NCBI GenBank assembly: GCA_003650975.1 | Contig: QMSU01000007.1 | Span: 1-14,888, forward strand | Length of the DNA stretch: 14,888 nucleotides | Reading direction: 5' to 3' | From: Thermoplasmata archaeon | GTDB lineage: Archaea; Thermoplasmatota; E2; UBA202; JdFR-43 | Shown here: one piece after another, positions 5,983 to 13,379 of the stretch | Position numbering within the stretch: position 1 is the stretch's first letter | Layout: each line of letters begins with the position of its first letter | Notes under the pieces: model-generated | The model's input: only the letters and a program-made list of their open reading frames with translations | Told to the model about the DNA's origin: nothing | Databases searched by the model: none | Program-made: the position numbers and the translations under genes

Positions 5983-7091
5983 GTTTGTACCTCTGAGAGA
6001 TAGGTGAGGGCGAGCTCCTCTATCTCCTTTTTATTTTTTCCGATGGGAACGCTGGCAATGTATTCCTTCCACTCATCCACAAGGCTGCCGATGCGATGAC
6101 TCCGTTCCATTTCATGCTCTGTTTCAAAGAACCGGTAGTCGATTTCAAAGTGAAGGGCCCGCGAAGAGGCGCGCTTGATCCGATGCCATGCGAGAGCCTT
6201 GAAGGCGCTCCTTCTGATATTCTGAAGCGAGATTCTCACTATTTTTCCCTCGATGGGATACTTCTCACATGCTTTCAGTATTTCCGTTTCTATCTCATTT
6301 GGTTCCAGATGCATGCAATCTATCTGTGGCAGGTCCAGCATCCCCCTGCATGAGAGTGGAATGAACTGTATGTTGGTGCTGCCGGAAAAATCGATTTCGT
6401 AAAACCCCTTTTCCTCGCCTGCCTCCTTGAACGAGAAATGTTCTGTGGAACCTGCATAGTAGGCATTTTCAGTCACCTGTGTTGCTTTGTGGTAATGCCC
6501 CAGTGCGATGTAATCAAAGTGAGGGGAGAGCGAACCCGAGGGAATCACCTGCTCGTTGAAGTCGCCCCGAATATAGTTGAAATCTTTTATTCCGATAACC
6601 CCCGCATGGAGTACCATCACATTTACATACCCATCCCGTAGCCGGGCATCCCTGATATTGCGTTCAAGATCCGCAGCAGAGTGGCAGTGGGGAATGGCAT
6701 GAATGAGGAGGTTTTCAATTTCGATTTCCTCCCGTTTTCCACGATATACCGGATAGATATGCTCGAGATGCTCGAATATCCGGAAGGCGCTTCCCGTTTC
6801 CCGAAGTTTTGGGGTTTCATGGTTTCCTGCTATCACCACCACCGGTATTTCTGCTTCAGAAAGCCGCAGGAGCTGGGAGAGGGCAAAGGAGAGGGCACGG
6901 TTGCTCGGCCTCACACTATCGAAGAGATCTCCCGAATGTATGACCGCATCCGGTCTGTGCTCAACCGCATAATCCACGAACTGTTTGAAGGCATTGTACA
7001 CATCCATCTCCCTCTGATTTATGCCGTTCTCTGCGACCTTATGATAGGCTGAATATCCTATGTGGGTGTCCGAGAGATGCAGAATCCTCAT
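5979..7091 (-). CDS. mre11: DNA double-strand break repair nuclease Mre11
   Basis: A manganese-dependent 3'-5' exonuclease and endonuclease that forms the MR complex with Rad50. The 370-aa protein shows every phosphoesterase motif in order: SDTH (D8, H10), HSGDLFD (D55), AGNHE (N90, H91), VLHAG (H162) and GHYH (H199, H201). The C-terminal part (about 230-370) would hold the capping domain and Rad50-binding segment. The frame runs upstream to an ATG at 7202, but that would add 37 residues ahead of the conserved MRILHLSDTH start. ATG 7091 is preferred and lies 26 nt from a TATA box, which fits a leaderless mRNA. No herA or nurA gene, the usual archaeal partners, is present on either side. Confidence 0.96.
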   Translation of the reverse strand: MRILHLSDTHIGYSAYHKVAENGINQREMDVYNAFKQFVDYAVEHRPDAVIHSGDLFDSVRPSNRALSFALSQLLRLSEAEIPVVVIAGNHETPKLRETGSAFRIFEHLEHIYPVYRGKREEIEIENLLIHAIPHCHSAADLERNIRDARLRDGYVNVMVLHAGVIGIKDFNYIRGDFNEQVIPSGSLSPHFDYIALGHYHKATQVTENAYYAGSTEHFSFKEAGEEKGFYEIDFSGSTNIQFIPLSCRGMLDLPQIDCMHLEPNEIETEILKACEKYPIEGKIVRISLQNIRRSAFKALAWHRIKRASSRALHFEIDYRFFETEHEMERSHRIGSLVDEWKEYIASVPIGKNKKEIEELALTYLSEVQT

Positions 7092-7113
7092 ATGACTATG
7101 ATAATAGGGGCAC

Positions 7114-7121
7114 TTTATAAA
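7114..7121 (-). promoter_or_regulatory. TATA box of the mre11-rad50 operon
   Basis: TTTATAAA, a self-complementary archaeal TATA box, is centred about 26 nt before ATG 7091. This supports the shorter mre11 start and transcription starting at or near the ATG. Confidence 0.65.
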
Positions 7122-7143
7122 TTTTTGAGGTCTGAATGTGGAA

Positions 7144-7159
7144 TGCATGGGGGCATGCA
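7144..7159. repeat. Inverted repeat TGCATG-GGGG-CATGCA in the mre11/transporter spacer
   Basis: Perfect six-base arms flank a G4 spacer, with a further GTG / CAC match outside the arms after short mismatched stretches. It lies about 23 nt upstream of the mre11 TATA box in the divergent spacer 7092-7322. It may be an operator for mre11-rad50 or a small hairpin. The rest of this spacer is AT-rich and shows no gene. Confidence 0.4.
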
Positions 7160-7295
7160 CTTTCACAATCGTTACACTAATTAACATCCTGTGCTTTCTC
7201 ATTTGTGAAGGTCACCTCGGGCAGCATGTGGCATTCTCAATTTTTTATTAAATTTTTTTGAATAATTAGTATTTATTAATAAAAATGTAGAAAAA

Positions 7296-7302
7296 TTTAT
7301 TA
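7296..7302 (+). promoter_or_regulatory. TATA-like box of the metal uptake operon
   Basis: TTTATTA is centred about 24 nt before the first ATG at 7323, consistent with a leaderless transcript. A second AT-rich candidate, TTTATTAATAAA at 7272-7283, would start a transcript near 7304 with a short leader containing the inverted repeat that follows. Confidence 0.5.
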
Positions 7303-7303
7303 A

Positions 7304-7320
7304 CACCAAGGGAATTGGTG
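7304..7320. promoter_or_regulatory. Candidate operator CACCAA-N5-TTGGTG
   Basis: Perfect six-base arms (7304-7309 and 7315-7320) with a five-base spacer lie between the TATA-like box and the ATG at 7323. A repressor bound here would block transcription start. If it is transcribed instead, the same arms form a hairpin that hides the ribosome-binding-like GGTGG before the ATG. The ribbon-helix-helix metal regulator in the same operon is the obvious candidate binder; that link is an inference. Confidence 0.55.
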
Positions 7321-7322
7321 GA

Positions 7323-8258
7323 ATGATGAACACGCATCAGATGATGCTTGTGGCAGGAACGGCTGCGGCGATTATTATCATAATCGGTGGTGCCATTTAT
7401 TATTCCGGTAAAGATGATGGAGATGGCAGTGATACGGTGAAGGTGGTAGCCACATTCTACCCCCTTGCCTATTTTTCCAAGGAAATAGGAGGGGAGTATG
7501 TGGACGTCGCCTCGCTCGTCCCCTACAATACCGAGATACATTCCTGGCAGCCCTCCGCCATGGACATTGTGGCTGCCGATAAGGCGGACATCCTGGTGTA
7601 CAACGGTGGAGGAGCTGACCACTGGTTCGAACGCGACATCCTGCCCGTGCTGGGATCTCGTGAACGAATTGTGGTGAACACCACGGAGGACATGGAACTC
7701 CTTACGGTGGAATATGAGGGACATGAAATAGTTGATCCTCACACATGGATATGCCCCTTTACGGCAGAGCAACAGGCAGAAAAAATTTACAGGGCTCTGG
7801 TAAAAAAGGATGGTGCGCATGAAGCATACTACACGCATCGCTGGGAAAGTCTGAGAGAAGCTTTCGAGAAGATGGATCAGAGCTATGCCGAGGGATTACA
7901 AAATACAAGGAAGGATACCATCTTTGTCACCCATACTGCCTTTGGCTATCTCGCCCACCGTTATGGTTTCGCACAGTACGGGGTGATTGGCCTCTCTGCC
8001 GATGAACAACCGAGTACCTCAACCATCAAGAAGCTGGTGGATATGATGATTGAGTACGATACATATGTCATCTACGTTGACCCCATCTATTCTGATGAGT
8101 ATGCACAGACGCTCAAGAACACGCTGGAGGAAAAAACCGGAAGGGATGTCACCATCCTGGTTCTGTATCTCATGCTCGGACCGGTGGACGGCATGGATTA
8201 CTTTGACCAGCAGGAAAAGAATCTTGAAAACCTCATCCAGGGGCTGGAGGCACCATGA
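7323..8258 (+). CDS. Metal (probably zinc or manganese) ABC transporter substrate-binding protein
   Basis: A 311-aa member of the ZnuA/TroA cluster A-I family that captures a divalent metal outside the membrane. Residues about 8-28 form a hydrophobic signal or anchor (MLVAGTAAAIIIII) with no lipobox cysteine, so it is probably tethered by an uncleaved N-terminal helix or released by a signal peptidase. The mature domain starts at VKVVATFYPLAYF. The likely metal ligands match family positions: H73 (EIHSWQPS), H140 (DPHTW) and H204 (VTHTAFGYLAHRYG), with a fourth acidic ligand near the C-terminus. GLSADEQPST (223-232) matches the family's GLSPE-EPS. The His-rich loop of bacterial ZnuA is absent. 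Two tandem ATG codons (7323, 7326) could each start translation. Its stop overlaps the ATPase gene as ATGA. Confidence 0.9.
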   Translation: MMNTHQMMLVAGTAAAIIIIIGGAIYYSGKDDGDGSDTVKVVATFYPLAYFSKEIGGEYVDVASLVPYNTEIHSWQPSAMDIVAADKADILVYNGGGADHWFERDILPVLGSRERIVVNTTEDMELLTVEYEGHEIVDPHTWICPFTAEQQAEKIYRALVKKDGAHEAYYTHRWESLREAFEKMDQSYAEGLQNTRKDTIFVTHTAFGYLAHRYGFAQYGVIGLSADEQPSTSTIKKLVDMMIEYDTYVIYVDPIYSDEYAQTLKNTLEEKTGRDVTILVLYLMLGPVDGMDYFDQQEKNLENLIQGLEAP

Positions 8259-9031
8259 AAACACCCGTCATTGAAGTGAAGGACCTTTCCGTGAGAAGGG
8301 GAAACGAGATGGTGATAAAGGATGCCACCTTCACCATCAGCAGGGGAGATTATGTGGGGATTGTGGGCCCCAACGGCGGAGGGAAAACATCGCTTTTGCT
8401 CACGCTCCTGGGTATCATTCCCCTGGAAAGGGGCACCATCCGGCTCTTTGGCAAAGATATTTCCTCCTTTTCACAGTGGGAGAGAATTGCCTATGTATCA
8501 CAGGATGCCACAAATTTTGATGTGAATTTTCCCCTCACCGTACGGGAACTGGTTTCTCTGGGGCGCATACGAAGGAACCTCATCGGCAGAAAGCTCAGAA
8601 AGGATGACTGGAATGCAGTGGATGAAACTCTGCGCTTTATGGGCATCGAGAACATTGCCCACCGGAGAATAGGTGAGCTTTCCGGCGGGCAGAAACAGCG
8701 GGTGTTTGTGGCAAAGGCTCTCGTGAGGAATCCAGATATTATTTTTCTGGATGAACCGGTGACCGGCGTGGATGCAGAAACACAGGAGAAATTCTACAAA
8801 AAGCTGAGTGACCTCAACATCACCCGGGGTACCACCATCATGATTGTCTCCCATGACCTGGCTGCGGTGTTCTGCCGCATGTCAAAGGTGATGTGCGTGA
8901 ACAGGGAGGTGCACATGGCAGATATAACGGAGGAACTGGAACCGGACGAGATTCTCAAAAAAGTGTATGGGGAACACTTCCACTTCGTTTTCCACCGGCA
9001 CCAGTGCTCGGGGGTGTTTGAACATGAATGA
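8255..9031 (+). CDS. Metal ABC transporter ATP-binding protein
   Basis: The 258-aa ATPase that powers import, of the ZnuC/MntB type. It has Walker A GPNGGGKT (38-45), Q-loop Q83 (VSQDA), signature LSGGQKQR (142-149), Walker B IIFLDEP (162-168), D-loop and switch H200 (VSHD). The family's alpha-helical contact region with FPLTVRELVSLGR (92-104) is present. The last 18 residues hold H241, H243, H247, H249, C251 and H257 in a short stretch, a possible cytoplasmic metal-binding tail. It overlaps the binding-protein gene by ATGA and the permease gene by 8 nt. Confidence 0.94.
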   Translation: MKTPVIEVKDLSVRRGNEMVIKDATFTISRGDYVGIVGPNGGGKTSLLLTLLGIIPLERGTIRLFGKDISSFSQWERIAYVSQDATNFDVNFPLTVRELVSLGRIRRNLIGRKLRKDDWNAVDETLRFMGIENIAHRRIGELSGGQKQRVFVAKALVRNPDIIFLDEPVTGVDAETQEKFYKKLSDLNITRGTTIMIVSHDLAAVFCRMSKVMCVNREVHMADITEELEPDEILKKVYGEHFHFVFHRHQCSGVFEHE

Positions 9032-9848
9032 ACTGTCGCTTTTTGACCTCCCCCGGCTCTTCAGCTACCAGTTTTTCCAGCATGCCCTTCTGGGAGGAAC
9101 CATCGCAGCGCTGGTCTGCGCCTGGGTGGGGCTGTTTCTCATTCTGAGGAAGGAAGCCATGATAGGCGATGGGATAGCGCATACCGCATTCGGAGGTATT
9201 GCCCTGGGGCTTCTGCTGGGAATCAATCCGCTTCTCTCTGCTCTGGCTGTATCCATACTTGCGGTGCTGGGAATCTCCTACATGAGAAAAAAGGAGATGG
9301 CGCAGTCCGATGCGGCTATTGCGGTGATGCTGGCGCTGGGATTTTCGGCAGGACTGATTATCATAAGCCTTGCCGGGGGATTTAATGTGGAGCTTTTCAG
9401 CTACCTTTTCGGCTCCATCCTCACCATTGATCGGAGTGATTTGCTCATTGTTGCCGTGCTCGGCATCTCCACTGCACTTTTCCTCGGCATGTTCTACAAG
9501 GAGATTCTCTCCATCACCTTTGATGAGGAGGCATCACGGTTGATGGGGCTGCCGGTCACCACCCTCTCCCTTGCCTTCAATGTGCTGGTGGCCCTCACCA
9601 TTGTGCTCTCCATAAAGGTGATAGGCATGATACTGGTGGTGGCCATTCTGGTGCTGCCGGGACTTGCCGCCCTCCAGCTCAAACTCTCCTTCAAACGCAC
9701 GGTATGCGCCGCCATGGGTTTCGGCGTATTCAGCATGGTCACCGGCATATCGCTCTCTGCCATATATGACGTTGCGGCAAGCGGTATCATTGTGTTCACG
9801 GCTGCAGGCGTGTTTCTATTCGCAGCAGCGTACCGGAGGCTGGGATAA
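9024..9848 (+). CDS. Metal ABC transporter permease
   Basis: A 274-aa membrane protein of the ZnuB/MntC (ABC-3) family that forms the channel. Hydrophobic segments can be placed at about 20-42, 55-67, 69-87, 95-117, 137-158, 180-217 (probably two), 225-247 and 251-270. GDGIAHTAFGGIALG (48-62) matches the family's conserved loop, and FDEEASRLMGL (166-176) is the cytoplasmic coupling loop that contacts the ATPase. The frame extends back to 8967, but ATG 9024 gives the normal family start and only an 8-nt overlap with the ATPase gene. The stop codon shares one base with the next start (TAATG). Confidence 0.92.
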   Translation: MNELSLFDLPRLFSYQFFQHALLGGTIAALVCAWVGLFLILRKEAMIGDGIAHTAFGGIALGLLLGINPLLSALAVSILAVLGISYMRKKEMAQSDAAIAVMLALGFSAGLIIISLAGGFNVELFSYLFGSILTIDRSDLLIVAVLGISTALFLGMFYKEILSITFDEEASRLMGLPVTTLSLAFNVLVALTIVLSIKVIGMILVVAILVLPGLAALQLKLSFKRTVCAAMGFGVFSMVTGISLSAIYDVAASGIIVFTAAGVFLFAAAYRRLG

Positions 9849-10261
9849 TGGAGAAAAACGGGATAACCGTCATATCGGTGAGTCTTTCCAAGAAGATTCT
9901 GGAAGATATGGAAAAGACCCTGCGTGACATGGGATACATGAGCAGGTCGGAGATGATACGGGATGCGATGCGGGAATTCTTAAAGGAGAAGAAGAAAATA
10001 GATACCTGCCGGGGGACGGTGGAGGGAGTGATGACCCTTCTCTACAACCACGATTCAGATTCCCGGGTATCCGAGGTGAGACATCGCTATATGGACATCT
10101 TCCGGTCCTTCATGCATTCCGATTTTGACATAGACAACTGCTCATGCTGCGAGGTGCTCATGTTTTCCGGCAGTGCCCGCACGGTGAGAGAGGCATACTA
10201 TGAACTCAAATCCATCCGCGGGGTCGAGGAAGCAAGCATCTATATTGCTTCACGGAAATAG
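9848..10261 (+). CDS. NikR-family metal-responsive ribbon-helix-helix regulator
   Basis: A 137-aa protein with an N-terminal ribbon-helix-helix DNA-binding domain (TVISVSLSKKILEDMEK through SRSEMIRDAMREFL, 7-45) and a C-terminal ACT-like tetramer and metal domain (58-137). Aligned with E. coli NikR at a constant offset of 3, nickel ligands H76, H87 and C95 are kept as H79, H90 and C98, but H89 is D92. An extra two residues follow, making C98, C100 and C101 (DNCSCCEV). It is the last gene of the transporter operon, joined to the permease by TAATG, so it very likely senses the transported metal and regulates the operon. The altered site suggests a metal other than nickel, zinc being the simplest guess. 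Calling it nikR by function would be premature. Confidence 0.85.
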   Translation: MEKNGITVISVSLSKKILEDMEKTLRDMGYMSRSEMIRDAMREFLKEKKKIDTCRGTVEGVMTLLYNHDSDSRVSEVRHRYMDIFRSFMHSDFDIDNCSCCEVLMFSGSARTVREAYYELKSIRGVEEASIYIASRK

Positions 10262-10271
10262 ACCGCAGGAA

Positions 10272-10282
10272 AAATTATTTTA
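10272..10282 (+). promoter_or_regulatory. TATA-like box of the pus10-ksgA operon
   Basis: AAATTATTTTA is centred about 28 nt before ATG 10305, in the 43-nt gap after the regulator gene. It suggests that the information-processing operon has its own, nearly leaderless promoter. Confidence 0.5.
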
Positions 10283-10304
10283 CTGTGGCTGCCTTTCACC
10301 TTGA

Positions 10305-11492
10305 ATGGAAGAGATACTGGAAGAGGCACAGAAGCTATCAACATATTGTCTGTGTGATGCATGCCTGGGCAGACAGTTTGCACAGGTGGAACACGGAATG
10401 ACCAACAGTGAACGGGGAGAGAGGATACGGGCACTGCTGCATCTTCCTGAAAAAAGCCCGGATGAGTGCTGGCTCTGCGAGGGACTCACCGGCGAAATTG
10501 AAAAGTTCGCCAAGCTTGCGATTGAAAAGCTGAAGGAATACGAGCATGATACCTTTCTGGTGGGCTGCCGGATTGATGAGGAGATACTGAGGAAGGAGCG
10601 GGAGGTGGCAACACCCCACAGCGAATCAATTAAACGGGAAATAAACCGTGAGGTGGGAAAGATTGTAGCACAGGAAAGCGGCAAAACACCGGAATTTGTC
10701 CATCCAGACATTGTGGTCATCGTGAACACCATGTACGACCTCATTGAGCTGGAGGTGAATCCGCTGTTCATCTACGGGAGATATAGAAAACTGGTGAGGG
10801 GCATTCCCCAGACAAAATGGTACTGCAGGAAATGCCGCGGGAGGGGATGCGACTACTGTGGGCACACCGGAAAAATGTATGAGGAGAGCGTGGAAGAACT
10901 CATCGCACATAAAGCGCTGGAACTGTTCGGAGCAGAGGATGAATCCTTCCATGGTGCCGGAAGAGAGGACATTGACGTGAGGATGCTCGGAAACGGCCGT
11001 CCTTTCATTCTGGAACTGAAAAATCCGAGAAAAAGACATATAAACCTCGAGAAATTGCAGGGGGAGATAAACAAGTATGCGCAAACCAAGGTGACAGTGG
11101 ATGATCTCAGATATGCCAGAAGGGAAGAGGTGGAAGAGCTGAAAAACGCACGCCATCCCAAAACATACAGGATAACCATAGCCTATGAAGGAAATGGAAA
11201 ACTTAATGAAGCAGTAAATGCATTAAGAGGTGCTGAAATTGCGCAACGGACACCCACGCGGGTTTCCCACAGAAGGGCGGATAAGGTTAGATATAGGAAG
11301 GTAATGGATATGAGAGTGGAAAACGCAGATGCATGCGAAGCAACACTGGTGGTAAAAGCGGAAGCAGGAACCTACATAAAGGAATTGGTAACCGGAGATG
11401 ACGGAAGAACCACCCCCTCTCTGAGCGAACTTGCGGGGATGACCATCACGGTCAAGGAATTGGATGTGATTGAGATAGGTGATGAGAAATGA
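10305..11492 (+). CDS. pus10: tRNA pseudouridine synthase Pus10
   Basis: The archaeal enzyme that makes pseudouridine 54 and 55 in the tRNA T-loop. The 395-aa protein has an N-terminal zinc/THUMP region with CLCDAC (C15, C17, C20) paired with CWLC (C55, C58), then the conserved second cysteine cluster CRKCRGRGCDYCGHTG (C174, C177, C182, C185). The catalytic domain contains GREDIDVRMLGNGRPF (219-234), in which D222 (or D224) is the nucleophile, followed by ELKNPRKRHI and, near the end, AGTYIKELVTGDDGRTTPSLSE. Length and motifs are normal for archaea. It heads the operon with rpl21e, rpoF, DUF655, ksgA and a peptidase, and overlaps rpl21e by ATGA. Confidence 0.95.
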   Translation: MEEILEEAQKLSTYCLCDACLGRQFAQVEHGMTNSERGERIRALLHLPEKSPDECWLCEGLTGEIEKFAKLAIEKLKEYEHDTFLVGCRIDEEILRKEREVATPHSESIKREINREVGKIVAQESGKTPEFVHPDIVVIVNTMYDLIELEVNPLFIYGRYRKLVRGIPQTKWYCRKCRGRGCDYCGHTGKMYEESVEELIAHKALELFGAEDESFHGAGREDIDVRMLGNGRPFILELKNPRKRHINLEKLQGEINKYAQTKVTVDDLRYARREEVEELKNARHPKTYRITIAYEGNGKLNEAVNALRGAEIAQRTPTRVSHRRADKVRYRKVMDMRVENADACEATLVVKAEAGTYIKELVTGDDGRTTPSLSELAGMTITVKELDVIEIGDEK

Positions 11493-11779
11493 AAAGGTCG
11501 AGAGGATTTAGAAGCAAGAGTAGAGGCAAACTCACGAAAAAGGTGCGGGAAGGAAGGACAAATGTCATCACGAGAACCCTGCAGCATTTTGAAAATGGAG
11601 AGAAAGTGGCCATTGTAATAGACCCCTCTGTCCACCATGGAATGCCTCACCCGCGATATCACGGTGTGACCGGAGAGATTGTGGATATGCAGGGAAGAGC
11701 CTATGTGGTGAAAATAAAGGACAAGGGAAAAATAAAACATCTTGTGGCGCTTCCCGAACACCTGAGGAAGGTAACATGA
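11489..11779 (+). CDS. rpl21e: 50S ribosomal protein L21e
   Basis: A 96-aa basic protein of the archaeal/eukaryotic large ribosomal subunit. The N-terminus MKRSRGFRSKSRGKLTKK is the family hallmark, followed by a small SH3-like barrel with GEKVAIVIDPSVHHGMPHPR and YHGVTGEIV, and the ending LPEHLRKV. Full length. It overlaps pus10 and rpoF by ATGA on each side; L21e-rpoF-DUF655-ksgA is a gene order known from many archaea. Confidence 0.97.
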   Translation: MKRSRGFRSKSRGKLTKKVREGRTNVITRTLQHFENGEKVAIVIDPSVHHGMPHPRYHGVTGEIVDMQGRAYVVKIKDKGKIKHLVALPEHLRKVT

Positions 11780-12087
11780 AAGTGCTGCTCATATCGGAGG
11801 TCAAGAATATCCTTTCAAAATTGAGCAAGGAGCGGGAGCTCACGCGAGAGCAAAAAATATCGCTGGAGCACAGTGAGAAGGTTGCCCAGCTTTCCATAAA
11901 AAAGGCGAGCGAACTTGCTAAAAAGGTCTCTGCCATCGGGAAAATAAAGGAAAAACAGGCCTACCAGATAGCCAACCTGCTCCCGAGGACAAAGGAGGAA
12001 GTGGTGGCCATATTCGCCAAGGAAACCTACATTCCATCAGATGATGAGATTGAAGAAATTTTGAAACTGGTGGAGGAATACACATAG
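11776..12087 (+). CDS. rpoF: DNA-directed RNA polymerase subunit F (Rpb4 homologue)
   Basis: A 103-aa small, helical, HRDC-like protein that pairs with subunit E (Rpb7) to form the polymerase stalk. It is recognised from SEVKNILSKL at the start, REQKISLEHSEKVAQLS in the middle, and LLPRTKEEVVAIFAKET followed by an acidic C-terminal helix. Its place between L21e and DUF655 supports the call. The stop codon overlaps the Shine-Dalgarno site of the next gene. Confidence 0.93.
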   Translation: MKVLLISEVKNILSKLSKERELTREQKISLEHSEKVAQLSIKKASELAKKVSAIGKIKEKQAYQIANLLPRTKEEVVAIFAKETYIPSDDEIEEILKLVEEYT

Positions 12088-12093
12088 GAGGGG
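12087..12093 (+). promoter_or_regulatory. Shine-Dalgarno site of the DUF655 gene
   Basis: GGAGGGG begins on the last base of the rpoF stop codon and ends 3 nt before ATG 12097. It is one of the few strong ribosome-binding sites in the window and serves the only junction in this operon that has a gap rather than an overlap. Confidence 0.75.
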
Positions 12094-12096
12094 TAA

Positions 12097-12651
12097 ATGG
12101 AAGATTATGTGTATATCTTGGATTATTTATCTGTCGGGAGACCGGGGCATAAAAGGGGACCGCTGGCCTACGGCATCGGGGAAAAGCAGTTCACCCTGCT
12201 CGAACTGATACCAAAACCGGATGCCACCATCTCCATAGGAGAGAAGGTGTATGTGGGCAAGGACATGGCAAAAAGAAAGAAAATTGCAAAGGTGAAGGGA
12301 AGGGTCAACTACGATGAGTTGACATCCACCGCACATGGTGAAATTTTTTACGTGCTGAGCGACATTGTAAAGGACAATGAGGAGCGTTTTGTCTCCTTCT
12401 TTAATGAGTGCCCTGCCATCACCACCAGATTCCATGCTCTGGAACTGCTTCCTGGACTGGGGAAAAAAACAATGCTTGAAATCTTGGATGAGCGGAAAAA
12501 GGCACCCTTCACAAGTTTTGCAGATATAGATGCCAGGGTGAAAACAATCCACGGCCCAGAGAAACTGATTGCCAGACGGGTACTCGAGGAACTGGAAAAT
12601 CCAAATGAAAAGTACCGCCTCTTCACCAGACCCCCTCTGGTCAAAAAATGA
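12097..12651 (+). CDS. DUF655 / COG1491 family RNA-binding protein
   Basis: A 184-aa archaeal protein of unknown exact function. The N-terminal half (about 1-75) looks like a small beta barrel of OB/S1 type (YVYILDYL, GHKRGPLAYGIGEKQFTLLEL, GEKVYVGKD). The C-terminal half contains a helix-hairpin-helix motif, LELLPGLGKKTMLEIL (115-130), then FTSFADIDARVK and a basic tail. Such a pair of domains suggests nucleic acid binding. The conserved position between rpoF and ksgA hints at a role in transcription or rRNA maturation, but this is unproven. The stop overlaps ksgA by ATGA. Confidence 0.9.
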   Translation: MEDYVYILDYLSVGRPGHKRGPLAYGIGEKQFTLLELIPKPDATISIGEKVYVGKDMAKRKKIAKVKGRVNYDELTSTAHGEIFYVLSDIVKDNEERFVSFFNECPAITTRFHALELLPGLGKKTMLEILDERKKAPFTSFADIDARVKTIHGPEKLIARRVLEELENPNEKYRLFTRPPLVKK

Positions 12652-13379
12652 GGTTGAGCCAGCACTTTTTAATAGACGAGAGGGTGGCAGAAAGACAGAT
12701 ACAGTATGCGGATCTCACAGAAGATGACGTGGTGCTGGAAATCGGTGCCGGCAACGGATTCCTGACAAAACGAATAGCCCGGTACGCCAAGGTTGTGGCA
12801 ATTGAACTTGATGACCGATTTATTGAGCGGCTGAAAAAAATCCCCAATGTGGAGGTGGTGCATGGGAATGCTCTTCACGTTGACTTTGGCGAGCTGGAAT
12901 TCAACAAGGTGATTTCAAATATTCCGTATCACATTTCGTCACAGCTCACGTTCAAACTGCTGGAGAGAACGTTTGATGTGGGTATTTTGATGTACCAGAG
13001 GGAATTTGCCGAACGCATGGTGGCGCCGCCGCACACCAAGAGCTACTCTCGCCTCACCGTGATGACGTACTACCGCGCTGACTGCAGGATTCTGGAGCAT
13101 GTCCCCAGAGAGTGTTTCAGACCAGTGCCGAAGGTTGACTCGTGCGTGGTGAAGATGGTTCCTCTGGGAAAACGGTTTGAGGTGAATGAGGAACTGTTTG
13201 AAACGGTGGTGAGGGCGCTTTTCTCACACCGGAGAAAAACGGTAAAAAATGCTCTTGCAATAGAAGATATAGCCAAAAAGGATGAGGTTGAGGAATGGCC
13301 TGAAGCATCAAAACGGGTGGAGGAATTGAGTCCCGAACAGATAGCAGCCCTGTGCAGAAAGATTGAGGAGATGAAATGA
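12648..13379 (+). CDS. ksgA: 16S rRNA adenine dimethyltransferase KsgA/Dim1
   Basis: Makes the two adjacent N6,N6-dimethyladenosines in the last helix of 16S rRNA during small-subunit assembly. The 243-aa protein has the N-terminal SQHFLID, SAM motif I LEIGAGNGFLT (30-40), acidic loop AIELDD, catalytic NIPYHISS (91-98), and FRPVPKVDS and LFSHRRKTVKNAL towards the C-terminus. All family motifs are intact, and the protein is at the short end of the archaeal range. Overlaps by ATGA with DUF655 before it and the peptidase after it show tight coupling. Confidence 0.96.
   Translation: MRLSQHFLIDERVAERQIQYADLTEDDVVLEIGAGNGFLTKRIARYAKVVAIELDDRFIERLKKIPNVEVVHGNALHVDFGELEFNKVISNIPYHISSQLTFKLLERTFDVGILMYQREFAERMVAPPHTKSYSRLTVMTYYRADCRILEHVPRECFRPVPKVDSCVVKMVPLGKRFEVNEELFETVVRALFSHRRKTVKNALAIEDIAKKDEVEEWPEASKRVEELSPEQIAALCRKIEEMK

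Noticed and set aside
7092..7202. N-terminal extension of Mre11 to an upstream ATG
   Set aside because: It would add 37 residues ahead of the conserved start and would run through the TATA box and the TGCATG inverted repeat.
7323..7345. ATGATGA resembling box C of a C/D guide RNA
   Set aside because: It is the tandem start codons of the binding-protein gene, and no properly placed box D was seen downstream.
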